Of a DNA stretch of 64,000 nucleotides, positions 15,930 through 24,754 are shown in pieces; positions within the stretch are counted from its first letter, which is position 1, and each line of letters starts with the position of its first letter. This stretch comes from Novosphingobium panipatense. GTDB lineage: Bacteria > Pseudomonadota > Alphaproteobacteria > Sphingomonadales > Sphingomonadaceae. The translations under genes and the position numbers were made by a program. Below the pieces are notes generated by a model. The model saw only the letters and a program-made list of their open reading frames with translations. It searched no databases and had not been told where the DNA came from. The stretch covers positions 124,001 to 188,000 of the forward strand of contig NZ_MSQB01000005.1 of the NCBI RefSeq assembly GCF_002149965.1. The letters are read 5' to 3'.

Positions 15930-16196
15930 TTAAACCTTTCCACTGAAGATCAGCCATGCCGAAAGGCCGTTGAGCGCCGAATAGAGCACGTAGACCCAGG
16001 CCCATCCGGCCGATCCGCCCGCCACCGCAATCATCGCCCCCAGCAGCATCGCGAATTCCACGATCAGGCTGAGCCGTCCGCCCAGGGGCTGGAAGTACCA
16101 CGGCACCTGCGAAAGCATCGAATGGCCGCTTTCGAGCACCGCCTTGTGCGCGGCGAAGTTGAAGATGCCAAGGAAGAAGACAACGACAAGTCCCAT
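15930..16196 (-). CDS. Small membrane protein of unknown family
   Basis: An 88-residue, very hydrophobic product with three probable membrane spans (GLVVVFFLGIFNFA, LSLIVEFAMLLGAMIAVAGG, WAWVYVLYSALNGLSAWLIF). I do not recognise the family. The same frame upstream of the 16196 ATG reads KLAFDRAFHYELYVLM, which looks like genuine protein, so the true start may be a non-ATG codon further upstream; no good ribosome binding site decides it. The stop lies just 6 bp from nested repeat copy 1. The 16197-16482 stretch holds the divergent promoters of this gene and urcA. Confidence 0.55.
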   Translation of the reverse strand: MGLVVVFFLGIFNFAAHKAVLESGHSMLSQVPWYFQPLGGRLSLIVEFAMLLGAMIAVAGGSAGWAWVYVLYSALNGLSAWLIFSGKV

Positions 16197-16482
16197 AAGT
16201 ACATACAATTCGTAATGGAAAGCGCGATCAAAGGCCAGCTTTCGAACAGGCCATGATTCGGACAATCCCGATTCGCCCTTCTTTCTTGAGAATCCCTGTA
16301 TTCGCCAGACGTCGTTCGTCGATGCCCGATGTCGTTCGTCCCCCGCGCCCGCCTTTGGTCGACCTTGGACGGGTGGCGGTCGAGCCCCGCATGAAGCGCA
16401 CGCGATTCGGGGCCAAACAGGATTCACCGAGCCGGACGCGACACTCTCTCTGCCCACGGCTCACCCTGAGGAGGAAGAGAAA

Positions 16483-16815
16483 ATGTTCAAGACCAACCTG
16501 ATCGCCGCTGCCGCCGTCGGACTTGCCCTGGGCGCCGCTGCCGCCGCAACCACCCCCGCCCCCGCTTTCGCCAAGGAAGTCGAAGTGCGCTATTCCGACC
16601 TGAACCTCTCGACGCCGGAAGGTCAGAAGAAGCTGGACCGCCGCATCGACACCGCCGCCCGCACCGCCTGCGGCATGAACACTTCGACCACCGGCTCGCG
16701 CCTGCGCAGCGCCGACGCCACCGAATGCTACACCAAGGCCCGCGAAGACGTCCGCAACCAGGTTGCCGGTGCCGTCGACAAGGCCGGCGGCCAGCAGCTC
16801 GCGGTCGGGCAGTAA
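16483..16815 (+). CDS. UrcA family periplasmic protein
   Basis: A 110-residue secreted protein. The signal peptide runs to AFA|KEV at ~30. The UrcA motif follows (VRYSDLNLSTPEGQKKLDRRIDTAARTACG) with C62 and C86 probably forming a disulfide. UrcA proteins are abundant in Sphingomonadales and Caulobacterales; their role is unknown. GAGGAAGAGAA precedes the ATG. It is monocistronic and ends at a bidirectional terminator. Confidence 0.88.
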   Translation: MFKTNLIAAAAVGLALGAAAAATTPAPAFAKEVEVRYSDLNLSTPEGQKKLDRRIDTAARTACGMNTSTTGSRLRSADATECYTKAREDVRNQVAGAVDKAGGQQLAVGQ

Positions 16816-16871
16816 GTGTCTGCCGCCAAGCCGCTCACGAAGTCCCTAAAAAATAAACCCGGATACAAGAC

Positions 16872-16899
16872 TGGCGGGCCCTAGCGGCCCGCCATTTTC
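16872..16899. terminator. Terminator hairpin between urcA and the LytTR regulator
   Basis: GGCGGGCC (16873-16880) pairs with GGCCCGCC (16886-16893), followed by ATTTTCTTT on the plus strand. The stop codon of the convergent response-regulator gene lies in the loop, so the hairpin serves urcA best. Confidence 0.75.
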
Positions 16900-17660
16900 T
16901 TTACGGTCGGCAGATAGGTACGGCCGATCCGCAAGGCATCGCCGCTGGCGGTCTCCACCGACCAGACGCCGAGGCCTTCGTGCCGCAGCCCGGTCACATG
17001 ATCGCGGCGCAGGATGCAGCTGCGGTGGATGCGGATGAAGCGCTCGGGATCGAGGCGTTCTTCAAGGCTGGTGATGGTCTGGAGCAGCAGATAGCTCTGC
17101 CCGCGCACATGCAGGCGCACATAGTCGCGTTCGGCATCGATGCGTTCGACGTCGGCGGCCGGTACGCGCACCAGTTCGGAGCGGTGCGGCACCCAGAATT
17201 CCTCCAGCCATTCGCTGGTCGGCGCCGCGCGCTGATCCCCTCGGCGCGACATCACCCGGCCCACCGCGCGCTCCAGCCGGTCGGGCGCGACGGGCTTGAG
17301 CACATAGTCGATCGCGTCGAGGTCGAAGGCCTCTACCGCGAATTCGTCATGCGCGGTAACGAAGATCACCGCAGGCGCATCGGGCTTGCCCGAGAGACGG
17401 CGGGCGACGGTGAGCCCGTCGGTTTCCGGCATCGTCAGGTCGAGCAGGACGAGATCGGGGGTGAGGGCATCGATCAGGCGCAGCGCGGCCTGGCCGTCGC
17501 TGGCGGTGCCGATCACGGAAACCCCTTCGATCCGCGAGCAGATCACCTGCATGCGCTCGACCGCCAGGGGTTCGTCATCGACGATCAGCGCGCGCAGCGG
17601 TCCCGTGCCGTTGGACGTGCTGTTCGACGGTCCATTGGATTCTGCAGCTATTTCAGACAA
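16881..17660 (-). CDS. LytTR-type response regulator
   Basis: A 259-residue regulator. The receiver domain (~22-140) shows DDE at ~28-30, the phosphoacceptor D in DLVLLDLTMPETDG, T in VTAHDE and K in YVLKPV. The LytTR DNA-binding domain (~155-255) includes ERIDAERDYVRLHVRG, FIRIHRSCILRRDHV and a C-terminal IGRTYLPTVKK. It overlaps the sensor kinase gene by 8 bp, forming a two-component pair. Targets cannot be deduced; LytTR sites are direct repeats and none was sought genome-wide. Confidence 0.92.
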   Translation of the reverse strand: MSEIAAESNGPSNSTSNGTGPLRALIVDDEPLAVERMQVICSRIEGVSVIGTASDGQAALRLIDALTPDLVLLDLTMPETDGLTVARRLSGKPDAPAVIFVTAHDEFAVEAFDLDAIDYVLKPVAPDRLERAVGRVMSRRGDQRAAPTSEWLEEFWVPHRSELVRVPAADVERIDAERDYVRLHVRGQSYLLLQTITSLEERLDPERFIRIHRSCILRRDHVTGLRHEGLGVWSVETASGDALRIGRTYLPTVKKMAGR

Positions 17661-18981
17661 GACCGGACTCCAGGGGCATTCTCAGGACCGTGGCGAAGCC
17701 GCCTTCGGGCCGCTTGCCGAACTCTAGCGAGGCCGCCGCGCCGTAGCGGGCCCGCAGCCGGTCCCGCACATTGCCGAGGCCGATCCCGAAGCCACCGCTG
17801 TTTTCCGGGCATCCCGGTCCATCGTCCGTAACGCTCAATTCCAGCATGTCGCCGTCGCGCCGCGCGGAAAGGGCGATCGTCACCGGCCGCTGGGTGGCGG
17901 CAACGGCATACTTCACCGAATTCTCGACAAGCGGTTGCAGGATCATGCCCGGCACCATTGCACCAAGTACGGAATCGTCAACATCAATCGTCGTTAACAA
18001 TCGATTCGGAAAGCGCACGGCTTCGATGGCGAAATAGAGTTTCTGAAGTTCGATCTCATCGACAAGGGCAAGATCGCTGGTGGGATCGCCGGAAAGTGTT
18101 CGGCGGTAGAACGTCGAAAGGTTCTGGATCATCTTCTCCGCATCGTCCTGCTTGCCGATCATGACCAGCGCGGAGAGCGAATTGAGCGTGTTGAACAGGA
18201 AGTGCGGATTGACCTGATAGCGCAGCGAACGCAGCTCGGCGGCCTGCGCGGCGCGGCGATACTCGCCCTCGCGCCACTCGGCCGCGCGGGCTTCCTCCGC
18301 CTTCACCAGCGCGAAATAGAGCGCCGCCCAGGCCAGGACCAGGAAGTAGCGGCCGAAAGCGGTGTCGGCTATGTTTGCCCAGTAATCGTAGCTGTCGCCG
18401 AGCATCTTCTCGGCATCGATGGTGATCGCCGATTCCGGGCCATCCCCATCTTCCGTTGCGGCGCCGGTCGGTGACGCGCCGGAATCAGGAGCGGAATCGC
18501 TTTTCGGAGGCGATACGCCCTTGGGCAGGTCCACGAGGATATTGCCTGCATCGTCGCGGCTGATCCGCACGTTGTTGCCGGAGGGCTTCTCGGCCTGTTC
18601 CTCGTAATGTCCGTCCTTGGCGCTATCGATGTCGGCAAAGATCGCCTGATTGATCAGGGTCAGCGCAACCGAAAGGGGCAGGGCGCCGACCAGCACGACC
18701 ACGAAACGGGCACCTGCCGAACGGCGATCCAGCAATTGCAGCAGCGGCCAGACGGCAGCCATCAGCAACATGGAGAGAATGCAGATGGTCAGGCGGCGCG
18801 AGACGAGCGCCCAGCTCATGTCGAAGCCGACGGCCACGCCGCGCAGTGTCGCGACGATGAAATAGCAGGCCCAGAGCGCGGCGAGGGAAAGCAGGACGAG
18901 CCGCGCAGGCACGCGCGGCTGATGGGTGCCGATGGCCACAGGTTCGTCCATCCTGTCGCCGTTCATCTCGGATGTCGTCAT
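17653..18981 (-). CDS. LytS-like sensor histidine kinase (His_kinase family)
   Basis: A 442-residue inner-membrane kinase from ATG 18981 (AAGG next to the start). Two N-terminal membrane spans (~28-85) are followed by a third near 103-122, a long periplasmic or linker segment (~125-210) rich in Gly/Pro/Asp, another span (~213-230) and the kinase core. The core shows LRYQVNPHFLFNTLNSLSAL (H-box), a Pro-rich N-box VPGMILQPLVENSVKYAV and G-boxes TDDGPGC and GIGLGNVRDRL. The signal is unknown. It is coupled to the LytTR regulator. Confidence 0.9.
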   Translation of the reverse strand: MTTSEMNGDRMDEPVAIGTHQPRVPARLVLLSLAALWACYFIVATLRGVAVGFDMSWALVSRRLTICILSMLLMAAVWPLLQLLDRRSAGARFVVVLVGALPLSVALTLINQAIFADIDSAKDGHYEEQAEKPSGNNVRISRDDAGNILVDLPKGVSPPKSDSAPDSGASPTGAATEDGDGPESAITIDAEKMLGDSYDYWANIADTAFGRYFLVLAWAALYFALVKAEEARAAEWREGEYRRAAQAAELRSLRYQVNPHFLFNTLNSLSALVMIGKQDDAEKMIQNLSTFYRRTLSGDPTSDLALVDEIELQKLYFAIEAVRFPNRLLTTIDVDDSVLGAMVPGMILQPLVENSVKYAVAATQRPVTIALSARRDGDMLELSVTDDGPGCPENSGGFGIGLGNVRDRLRARYGAAASLEFGKRPEGGFATVLRMPLESGLV

Positions 18982-19135
18982 CCTTGGGGGATAGCGCGAA
19001 AAAACCCTGTCGCGCCAGTTCCCTGATCGGGCCGGAATCGACTTTCGTCGAACCGACCCGCCGGGATGGACCGATCCGGCGGACAAGACCGCCAGATCGG
19101 TGTTGATTCACGCCGCCAGAGTCACGCCGCCAGAA

Positions 19136-20659
19136 TCACGCCGGAAGCAGGTGCTCCTTGGCGATCTTTTCCTTCCACACCAGCGGCGCGAGCTGGTGGA
19201 CGTTCTTGCCTTCGGAATCGACCGCCACGGTCACCGGCATGTCCTTGACGGTGAACTCGTAGATCGCCTCCATGCCGAGGTCCGCGAAGCCGACGACCTT
19301 GGCTTCCTTGATCGCGCGGGCGACGAGGTAGGCGGCGCCGCCGACGGCCATCAGATAGGCCGACTTGTGCTTGGCGATGGACTCGGTGGCGGCGGGGCCG
19401 CGCTCCGACTTGCCGATGCTGGCGAGCAGGCCGAGATCGAGCATGGTGTCCGAGAACTTGTCCATGCGGGTCGCGGTGGTCGGACCGGCAGGGCCGACGA
19501 CTTCCTCGCGCACCGGATCGACCGGGCCGACGTAATAGATCACGCGGCCCTTGAAATCGACCGGCAGTTCCTCGCCCTTGGCGAGCATGTCGGCAATGCG
19601 CTTGTGCGCGGCATCGCGGCCGGTCAGCATCTTGCCGTTCAGCAGGAGGCGATCGCCCTGCTTCCAGCTCTGGACGATTTCCGGGGTGAGGGTGTCGAGA
19701 TCGACGCGGATCGCGCCTGCATCAGGAGCCCACTCCACCTGCGGCCACTCGTCGAGGTTCGGGGTTTCCAGGAAGCTCGGGCCGGAACCGTCCAGCGTGA
19801 AGTGCGCGTGGCGGGTGGCGGCGCAGTTCGGGATCATGGCGACGGGCTTGCCCGCAGCATGGCACGGCCAGTCCATGATCTTGACGTCGAGGATGGTGGC
19901 CAGGCCGCCGAGGCCCTGCGCGCCGATGCCGAGCGCATTCACCTTGTCGAAGATCTCGATGCGGAGCGCCTCGATATCGTTCTGCGGGCCGCGCTGCTTG
20001 AGCTGCGCCATGTCGATCGGCTCCATCAGGCTCTGCTTGGCCAGCTTGACGCAGTGCTCGGCGGTCCCGCCGATGCCGATGCCCAGCATGCCCGGCGGGC
20101 ACCAGCCGGCGCCCATCTGCGGCAGCATCTCGATCACCCAGTCGACGATGGAATCGCTGGGATTCATCATCTTGAACTTGGACTTGTTCTCCGAGCCGCC
20201 GCCCTTGGCCGCGACGTCCACCGAAACCTTCGATCCCGGAACCATGCTGACCGAGAGCACCGAGGGCGTGTTGTCCTTGGTGTTGCGGCGGGTGAAGGCG
20301 GGGTCTGCCAGCACCGAGGCGCGCAGCTTGTTCTCGGCATTGTTGTAGGCGCGGCGCACGCCTTCATCGACCACTTCCTGCAGCGACTTCTCGGATTCGA
20401 GCCGGCAGTTCTGGCCCCATTCGATGAAGACGTTGACGATGCCGGTGTCCTGGCAGATCGGGCGATGCCCTTCCGCGCACATGCGGCTGTTGGTCAGGAT
20501 CTGCGCGATGGCGTCCTTGGCCGCCGGGCCCTGCTCCGCCTCGTAGGCATCGCCCAGCGCGCGGATATAGTCCATCGGGTGGAAGTAGCTGATATACTGG
20601 AGGGCGTCGGCGACACTCTCGATGAGGTCGTCTTCGCGGATCGTCACCATCTGCGTCAT
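19136..20659 (-). CDS. Class I fumarate hydratase (Fe-S dependent)
   Basis: A 507-residue class I fumarase, with the alpha-type domain first (MCAEGHRPICQDTGIVNVFIEWG; SVSMVPGSKVSVDVAAKGGGSENKSKF; AGWCPPGMLGIGIGGTAEHC) and the beta-type domain at the C-terminus (VDFKGRVIYYVGPVDPVREEVVGPAGPTTATRMDKF). Cysteines in PICQDTG, GWCPPG and IPNCAATRH are placed to ligate the [4Fe-4S] cluster. It hydrates fumarate to malate in the TCA cycle. The ATG at 20659 (MTQMVTIRED) is preferred over upstream codons. The gene is divergent from the methyltransferase-tolC pair. Confidence 0.94.
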   Translation of the reverse strand: MTQMVTIREDDLIESVADALQYISYFHPMDYIRALGDAYEAEQGPAAKDAIAQILTNSRMCAEGHRPICQDTGIVNVFIEWGQNCRLESEKSLQEVVDEGVRRAYNNAENKLRASVLADPAFTRRNTKDNTPSVLSVSMVPGSKVSVDVAAKGGGSENKSKFKMMNPSDSIVDWVIEMLPQMGAGWCPPGMLGIGIGGTAEHCVKLAKQSLMEPIDMAQLKQRGPQNDIEALRIEIFDKVNALGIGAQGLGGLATILDVKIMDWPCHAAGKPVAMIPNCAATRHAHFTLDGSGPSFLETPNLDEWPQVEWAPDAGAIRVDLDTLTPEIVQSWKQGDRLLLNGKMLTGRDAAHKRIADMLAKGEELPVDFKGRVIYYVGPVDPVREEVVGPAGPTTATRMDKFSDTMLDLGLLASIGKSERGPAATESIAKHKSAYLMAVGGAAYLVARAIKEAKVVGFADLGMEAIYEFTVKDMPVTVAVDSEGKNVHQLAPLVWKEKIAKEHLLPA

Positions 20660-20948
20660 GGAATTGTGCTCCCGGTTTTTCGGATCGCCTGATTTGTGGC
20701 GCTCCTTAGACGCGCTTTGGCATTTGCGCAAAAGCGCATTTCACGCGGCGATTCTTGTGTTCCACGCGCCGCCGGTTGCAAGTTCGGGAACGGTATCGTC
20801 AAAGCGTCACGATTGATCGACCAAGGACTTTCAAACCGCTTGGCCTGAAACGCCGCTTCGCCTAGAAGGCCCCCCATAAAGTCCGTATTTTGCGGGGGTA
20901 CAGGCGTCTCGCCGTCCTTTCCCGCGACAGCATGAGGAATAGGCCGCA

Positions 20949-21542
20949 ATGACCCTGACCGAGGATCGGTCCGCCACCGAAGCACGTCACGCGATGATCG
21001 TCAGCCAGCTGCGCACCAGCGGCGTCAACGAGCCCTGGGTGCTGCGCGCCATGGCCGCCGTCGCCCGTGAAGACTTCGTGCCCGCCGCCATGCGCGAAGC
21101 CGCCTATATCGACCGTGCGATTCCGCTCGAAAACGGCCGTTTCCTGGCCGCGCCGCTGTTCCACGGCAAGGCCCTGGCCGAAGCCGCGCCCACGGCCGAG
21201 GACAAGGTCCTGCTGGTGGGTGAGGAAAACGGCTATCTTGCCGCGCTGCTGCGTCCGCTGGCCGGTGCGCTCACCGTCGTCGATCCGGCCCAGGCTGCCG
21301 ATCTGACGGGTGAGGGCGGCTATTCGCTTCTCGTGGTCGACGGCGCCGTCGAACAGCTTCCCGCCGCCCTTGCCGCGCAAGTCGCCGATGGCGGCCGCGT
21401 GGTCACCGGTCTGGTCGAGCGCGGCGTGACCCGCCTGGCCTCCGGCGTGAAGGCTGCCGGTGCGGTTTCGCTGCTGCCGGTCAGTGAAATGGGGATTCCG
21501 GTTCTGCCCGAATTCGCAGCTCCCAAAAACTGGAGCTTCTGA
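20949..21542 (+). CDS. Degenerate protein-L-isoaspartate O-methyltransferase-like protein
   Basis: A 197-residue Pcm-like protein. The N-terminus (ARHAMIVSQLRTSGVNEPWVLRAMAAVAREDFVPAAMREAAYIDRAIPL) matches isoaspartyl methyltransferases. The catalytic-loop position that usually reads QTISQP is altered (ENGRFLAAP) and the AdoMet motif is VLLVGEENGYLAALL instead of the canonical GTGSGYQ. It may bind SAM poorly or act on another substrate. tolC starts 2 bp after its stop, so the two are co-translated. A pcm-tolC arrangement is common in sphingomonads as far as I know. Confidence 0.8.
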   Translation: MTLTEDRSATEARHAMIVSQLRTSGVNEPWVLRAMAAVAREDFVPAAMREAAYIDRAIPLENGRFLAAPLFHGKALAEAAPTAEDKVLLVGEENGYLAALLRPLAGALTVVDPAQAADLTGEGGYSLLVVDGAVEQLPAALAAQVADGGRVVTGLVERGVTRLASGVKAAGAVSLLPVSEMGIPVLPEFAAPKNWSF

Positions 21543-21544
21543 GC

Positions 21545-22999
21545 ATGGCCCGGTTCGCGTTGCGTGCCGGGCTGCTCGCGGGGGGATGTCTGACACTGGC
21601 AACGAGCGCTCCGGCGCTGGCCGATACCCTGCGCGATGCGCTCGTTGCCGCCTATCAGACCAACCCCACGCTGGAATCGGCGCGCGCCCAGCAGCGCGCC
21701 ACCGACGAGGGCGTGCCGATCGCACGGGCAGCGGGCCTGCCCAGCGTCACCACGACGGAAACCTTCGTCAGGAACGTGAAGCAGAGCGAAAACTCGCTGA
21801 CTGCACCCTCGAAGACATTCACTGCCGATGGGCAGCTGGGCGTGCCGATCTATTCGGGCGGTGCGGTGAAGAACCGCATCAAGGCCGCGAAGATCCGCGT
21901 CGATGCCGGACAGGCGGACTTGCGCGCGACGGAAGCCTCGGTTTTCTCGCAAGTCGTCGCCGCCTATATGGACGTGATCCGCACCGAGGCGATCGTCGGC
22001 CTCAACCGCAAGAACGTCAGCGTGCTGGAGACCAACCTCCAGGCCACCAGCGATCGTTTCCAGATCGGTGATCTCACCCGTACCGACGTCGCCCAGTCGC
22101 AATCGCGCCTGGCCGTCGCCCAGAGCGACTTGCGCACCGCCGAAGCGAACCTCGCCGCCGCACGGGAAACCTATATCCGCTTCGTAGGCCGGGCGCCCGA
22201 AACCCTGGAAGCTCCGCCGCCACTGCCCAACCTGCCCGCAACGGCCAACGACGCCGCCGCGATCGCTCTCGATTCCAACCCCGACCTGATCGGCGCGCGC
22301 CAGCGCACCAAGGCCGCGGACAAGGACATCGACGTGGCCGGGGCAGGGCGCCTGCCCACGCTGCGCCTGTTCGGCCAGGGCAGCTACAACAATTACTTCA
22401 ACACGCTGGCGCGTGGCGTGGTAGCCGCAAACGTTTCACAGAGCGATTCATCCGTGCAGGCCGGTGCGCAGCTGTCGATCCCGATCTTCCAGGGCGGCCT
22501 TCCCGCCGCGCAGCGCCGTCAGGCCCAGGCCACCGCCTCGGCCACGCTGGAGCAGGAAATCGCCACCGAGCGCGACGTGATCGCGCAAGTGCGCTCGGCC
22601 TATACCTCGTGGAACGCCTCGAACGACCTCATCCGCTCTTCGCAAGTGGCGGTGGAAGCGGCGACGCTCAGCCTCGAAGGCGTGAGGGCGGAAAATTCGG
22701 TCGGCAACCGCACGATCCTCGACATTCTCAATGCCGAACAGGAACTGCTCAACGCCCAGGTTACCCTGGTGACGGCACGGCGCAACGCCTATGTCGCGGG
22801 CTTCACCCTGCTGGCGGCGATGGGCAAGGCCGAAGCCCGCGATCTCAACCTCGACGGCGGCATCCTCTACGATCCCGAGGTCAACTACGACCGCGTGAAG
22901 GGCAAGTTCATGGACTGGGGCAACGATCCCGAGCCCGTTGCCCATTCCACCCGTACCGTTGACACGCCGGTGCAGGACGGGAACATTCCGCAGCAGTAA
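21545..22999 (+). CDS. TolC family outer membrane efflux protein
   Basis: A 484-residue outer-membrane channel protein. The signal peptide ends near APALA|DTL (~27). Two TolC repeats follow, with long heptad helices (YMDVIRTEAIVGLNRKNVSVLETNLQATSDRFQIGDLTRTDVAQSQSRLAVAQSDLRTAEANLAAARE and the matching second half) and beta segments such as FVGRAPETLEAPPPLP. It forms the trimeric exit duct of tripartite efflux or type I secretion. The partner pump genes are not in this window. It is coupled to the Pcm-like gene. Confidence 0.92.
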   Translation: MARFALRAGLLAGGCLTLATSAPALADTLRDALVAAYQTNPTLESARAQQRATDEGVPIARAAGLPSVTTTETFVRNVKQSENSLTAPSKTFTADGQLGVPIYSGGAVKNRIKAAKIRVDAGQADLRATEASVFSQVVAAYMDVIRTEAIVGLNRKNVSVLETNLQATSDRFQIGDLTRTDVAQSQSRLAVAQSDLRTAEANLAAARETYIRFVGRAPETLEAPPPLPNLPATANDAAAIALDSNPDLIGARQRTKAADKDIDVAGAGRLPTLRLFGQGSYNNYFNTLARGVVAANVSQSDSSVQAGAQLSIPIFQGGLPAAQRRQAQATASATLEQEIATERDVIAQVRSAYTSWNASNDLIRSSQVAVEAATLSLEGVRAENSVGNRTILDILNAEQELLNAQVTLVTARRNAYVAGFTLLAAMGKAEARDLNLDGGILYDPEVNYDRVKGKFMDWGNDPEPVAHSTRTVDTPVQDGNIPQQ

Positions 23000-23076
23000 T
23001 CAGCCGTTCCGATTCGGAGCGCAATTTTCGTCGAGTCCAGCCCCTCTGGCCGGACCCGCGAGCAGGGGCAAAAGGC

Positions 23077-23535
23077 ATGCGTCAGAGCGGTGAACCCTCG
23101 GTCGAGGAGATTCTCCAGTCGATCAAGCAGGTGATCGCCCGCGACACCCGTACGGATTCGCGTGCCGAAAAGGCAGAGCGTCACCGCCGCGGCGTGGAGG
23201 AACTGCGCGCGGTCATGCTGGAGGACGAGGATGACGACGTGCTCGACCTCTCCGAAACGGCAGAGCTTGCGCCCGACGATGCCGGGCAGGACGAACCGGC
23301 GCTGCTTCAGGACGTGACCCGCAATTCGATGCGGGAATCGCTGGCGGCACTCGCCATGCTGTCCGAACCCAGCGCAGCGCCGCAGATCGTCCGTTCCGGG
23401 GAGACCTCGCTCGAAGGCCTGACCCGCGAACTGCTGCGTCCGGCGCTGGCGGAATGGCTGGACAAGAACCTGCCGCCGATGGTCGAACGCCTCGTTGCGG
23501 CCGAAATCGCCAGGATCGTCGGCAAGAAAGGCTGA
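23077..23535 (+). CDS. DUF2497 / PopZ-like polar organising protein
   Basis: A 152-residue protein with PopZ-like architecture: a short N-terminal helix (EPSVEEILQSIKQVIARD), an acidic, poorly ordered middle (EDEDDDVLDLSETAELAPDDAGQDEP) and C-terminal oligomerisation helices (GLTRELLRPALAEWLDKNLPPMVERLVAAEIARIV). In Caulobacter, PopZ forms a polar matrix that tethers ParB-parS. That fits the nearby origin and par genes. It is shorter than Caulobacter PopZ, and functional equivalence is inferred. Confidence 0.82.
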   Translation: MRQSGEPSVEEILQSIKQVIARDTRTDSRAEKAERHRRGVEELRAVMLEDEDDDVLDLSETAELAPDDAGQDEPALLQDVTRNSMRESLAALAMLSEPSAAPQIVRSGETSLEGLTRELLRPALAEWLDKNLPPMVERLVAAEIARIVGKKG

Positions 23536-23543
23536 GGGAGTCC

Positions 23544-23706
23544 GTTTGAAAATCCGCTGAAGGCGGATTTTAGCGGCACCAGCCCCTAAGTCTTTCAGGC
23601 GCCCCCACCCGACCTCCCATCTAGGATACACTGAATGGGAGGTCGGGTGGGGGCGCCTGAGTCCAAATGGGGCTGGTGCCGCAAGCTCGTCACGGATGTG
23701 ACGAGC
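23544..23706. repeat. Nested palindromic repeat, copy 2 (loop type A, inverted)
   Basis: Starts with GTTTGAAAA (23544). Left hairpin AAAATCCGC/GCGGATTTT (23549-23571), outer arm GCGGCACCAGCCCC (23573-23586) with GGGGCTGGTGCCGC (23669-23682), and a 26-bp perfect inner stem (23595-23620 with 23635-23660). The 14-nt loop is the reverse complement of copy 1. The right hairpin is a different module, GCTCGTCAC/GTGACGAGC (23685-23706). The outer arm differs from copy 1 by a compensated pair (G-C to A-T). Confidence 0.9.
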
Positions 23707-23763
23707 GTACTAAGCAAGACTCAACTCTGGACCATCGCCGCCCGGCACCCTACCTCCCTGCGC

Positions 23764-24207
23764 ATGGCAAGACCCGATCCCGCACTGCTAGACCCCGCAC
23801 GCTACCCGTTTTCCTGTCGGATCGAGCCGCGTTTCGGCGATCTCGACATCAACATGCACATCAACAACGTCGCCATGGCCGGGATCCTCGAAGACGCCCG
23901 CCTGCGGTTTCTCCGTGAGGCAGGCGGCCCCGAGCATCTCGCGGGCCTCTCGACGATGGTGGCGAGCATCGCGATCGATTACCTCGGAGAGACTCACTAT
24001 CCCGAGGCAGTGACGATCCACGGCGCCGTGGAGCGCCTCGGCCGGACCAGCCAGCAGATCGTCCAGCTCGTCACGCAGGAGGGCAGGCCGGTCGTCTTCG
24101 CCCGCACCGTGATCGTCATGGTCGGCCCGGAAGGTCCGGCGCCGCTCACCCAGGCCTATGTCGAAAGCGCCGGAAAATGGATGCTGCCCGAAAGCGCCAG
24201 CGCATGA
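23764..24207 (+). CDS. Acyl-CoA thioesterase (4-hydroxybenzoyl-CoA type hotdog)
   Basis: A 147-residue hotdog protein. PRFGDLDINMHINNVAMAGILEDARLRFL holds the D(I/M)N.H.NN motif of the 4HBT/YbgC-like group (catalytic Asp region), followed by the DYLGETHYPEAVTIHGAVERLGRTSQQI strand pair. It hydrolyses acyl-CoA thioesters, chain length unknown. The ATG at 23764 is preferred to upstream frames that run into nested repeat copy 2. Its TGA overlaps the ATG of the ferredoxin-like gene (ATGA). Confidence 0.85.
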   Translation: MARPDPALLDPARYPFSCRIEPRFGDLDINMHINNVAMAGILEDARLRFLREAGGPEHLAGLSTMVASIAIDYLGETHYPEAVTIHGAVERLGRTSQQIVQLVTQEGRPVVFARTVIVMVGPEGPAPLTQAYVESAGKWMLPESASA

Positions 24208-24599
24208 CCGCCTCCGCCGAGGACATCGCGCGGGCCTCCGTGGCTCTTGCCAAGGCGGGCGGCGAGAGCGTCAGGCGCCACATCTTCATCTGCGCCGAGC
24301 CCCAGAAAGGCGAATGCTGCGCGCCGGAGCAAGGCGCGGCATCCTGGAAGTATCTCAAGAAGCGCCTCAAGCAGCTCGGCCTCGACGGACCGCTCCGTGC
24401 AGAAGAGGGGAAGGGCGGGATCGCCCGCAGCAAGGCCGATTGCCTGCGCATCTGCTTTGCAGGCCCGGTCGCGGTCGTCTGGCCCGACGGGGTCTGGTAT
24501 CATTCCTGCACCGAGGACGTGCTGGAAAGGATCATCCAGGAGCACCTGATCGGCGGCCAGCCGGTCGAGGAATTCCGCCTGAGACCTGCCCTGACTTGA
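24204..24599 (+). CDS. (2Fe-2S) ferredoxin-domain protein
   Basis: A 131-residue thioredoxin-like [2Fe-2S] ferredoxin. Ligand cysteines sit in HIFICAEPQKGECC (first pair, ~C33 and C41) and DCLRICFAGPVAVVWPDGVWYHSC (~C80, C84). The YHSCTEDVLERIIQEHLIGGQPVEE tail is typical of cyanobacterial/alphaproteobacterial thioredoxin-like ferredoxins. Electron donor and acceptor are unknown. It is translationally coupled to the thioesterase and followed closely by nested repeat copy 3. Confidence 0.87.
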   Translation: MTASAEDIARASVALAKAGGESVRRHIFICAEPQKGECCAPEQGAASWKYLKKRLKQLGLDGPLRAEEGKGGIARSKADCLRICFAGPVAVVWPDGVWYHSCTEDVLERIIQEHLIGGQPVEEFRLRPALT

Positions 24600-24614
24600 G
24601 TCATTGTTGAGTGC

Positions 24615-24744
24615 GCTCGTCACATCCGTGACGAGCTTGCGGCACCGGCCCACGCCCCCGCCCGACCTCCCATAGGGTACCATCGTTGGGAGGTCGGGTG
24701 GGGGTGTGGGCCGGTGCCGCCAAAATCCGTTTTCAGCGGATTTT
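24615..24744. repeat. Nested palindromic repeat, copy 3 (loop type B)
   Basis: Left hairpin GCTCGTCAC/GTGACGAGC (24615-24636), the same module that ends copy 2. Outer arm GCGGCACCGGCCC (24639-24651) pairs with GGGCCGGTGCCGC (24708-24720). A ~21-bp inner stem (24651-24672 with 24687-24708) contains G-T wobbles and closes a 14-nt loop TAGGGTACCATCGT. Right hairpin AAAATCCG/CGGATTTT (24722-24744). It lies between two convergent genes. Confidence 0.88.
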
Positions 24745-24754
24745 CAACGGATCC

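Noticed and set aside
19100..20692. Open frame of 530 codons on the plus strand opposite fumarase
   Set aside because: Antisense shadow; no recognisable domain and no ribosome binding site.
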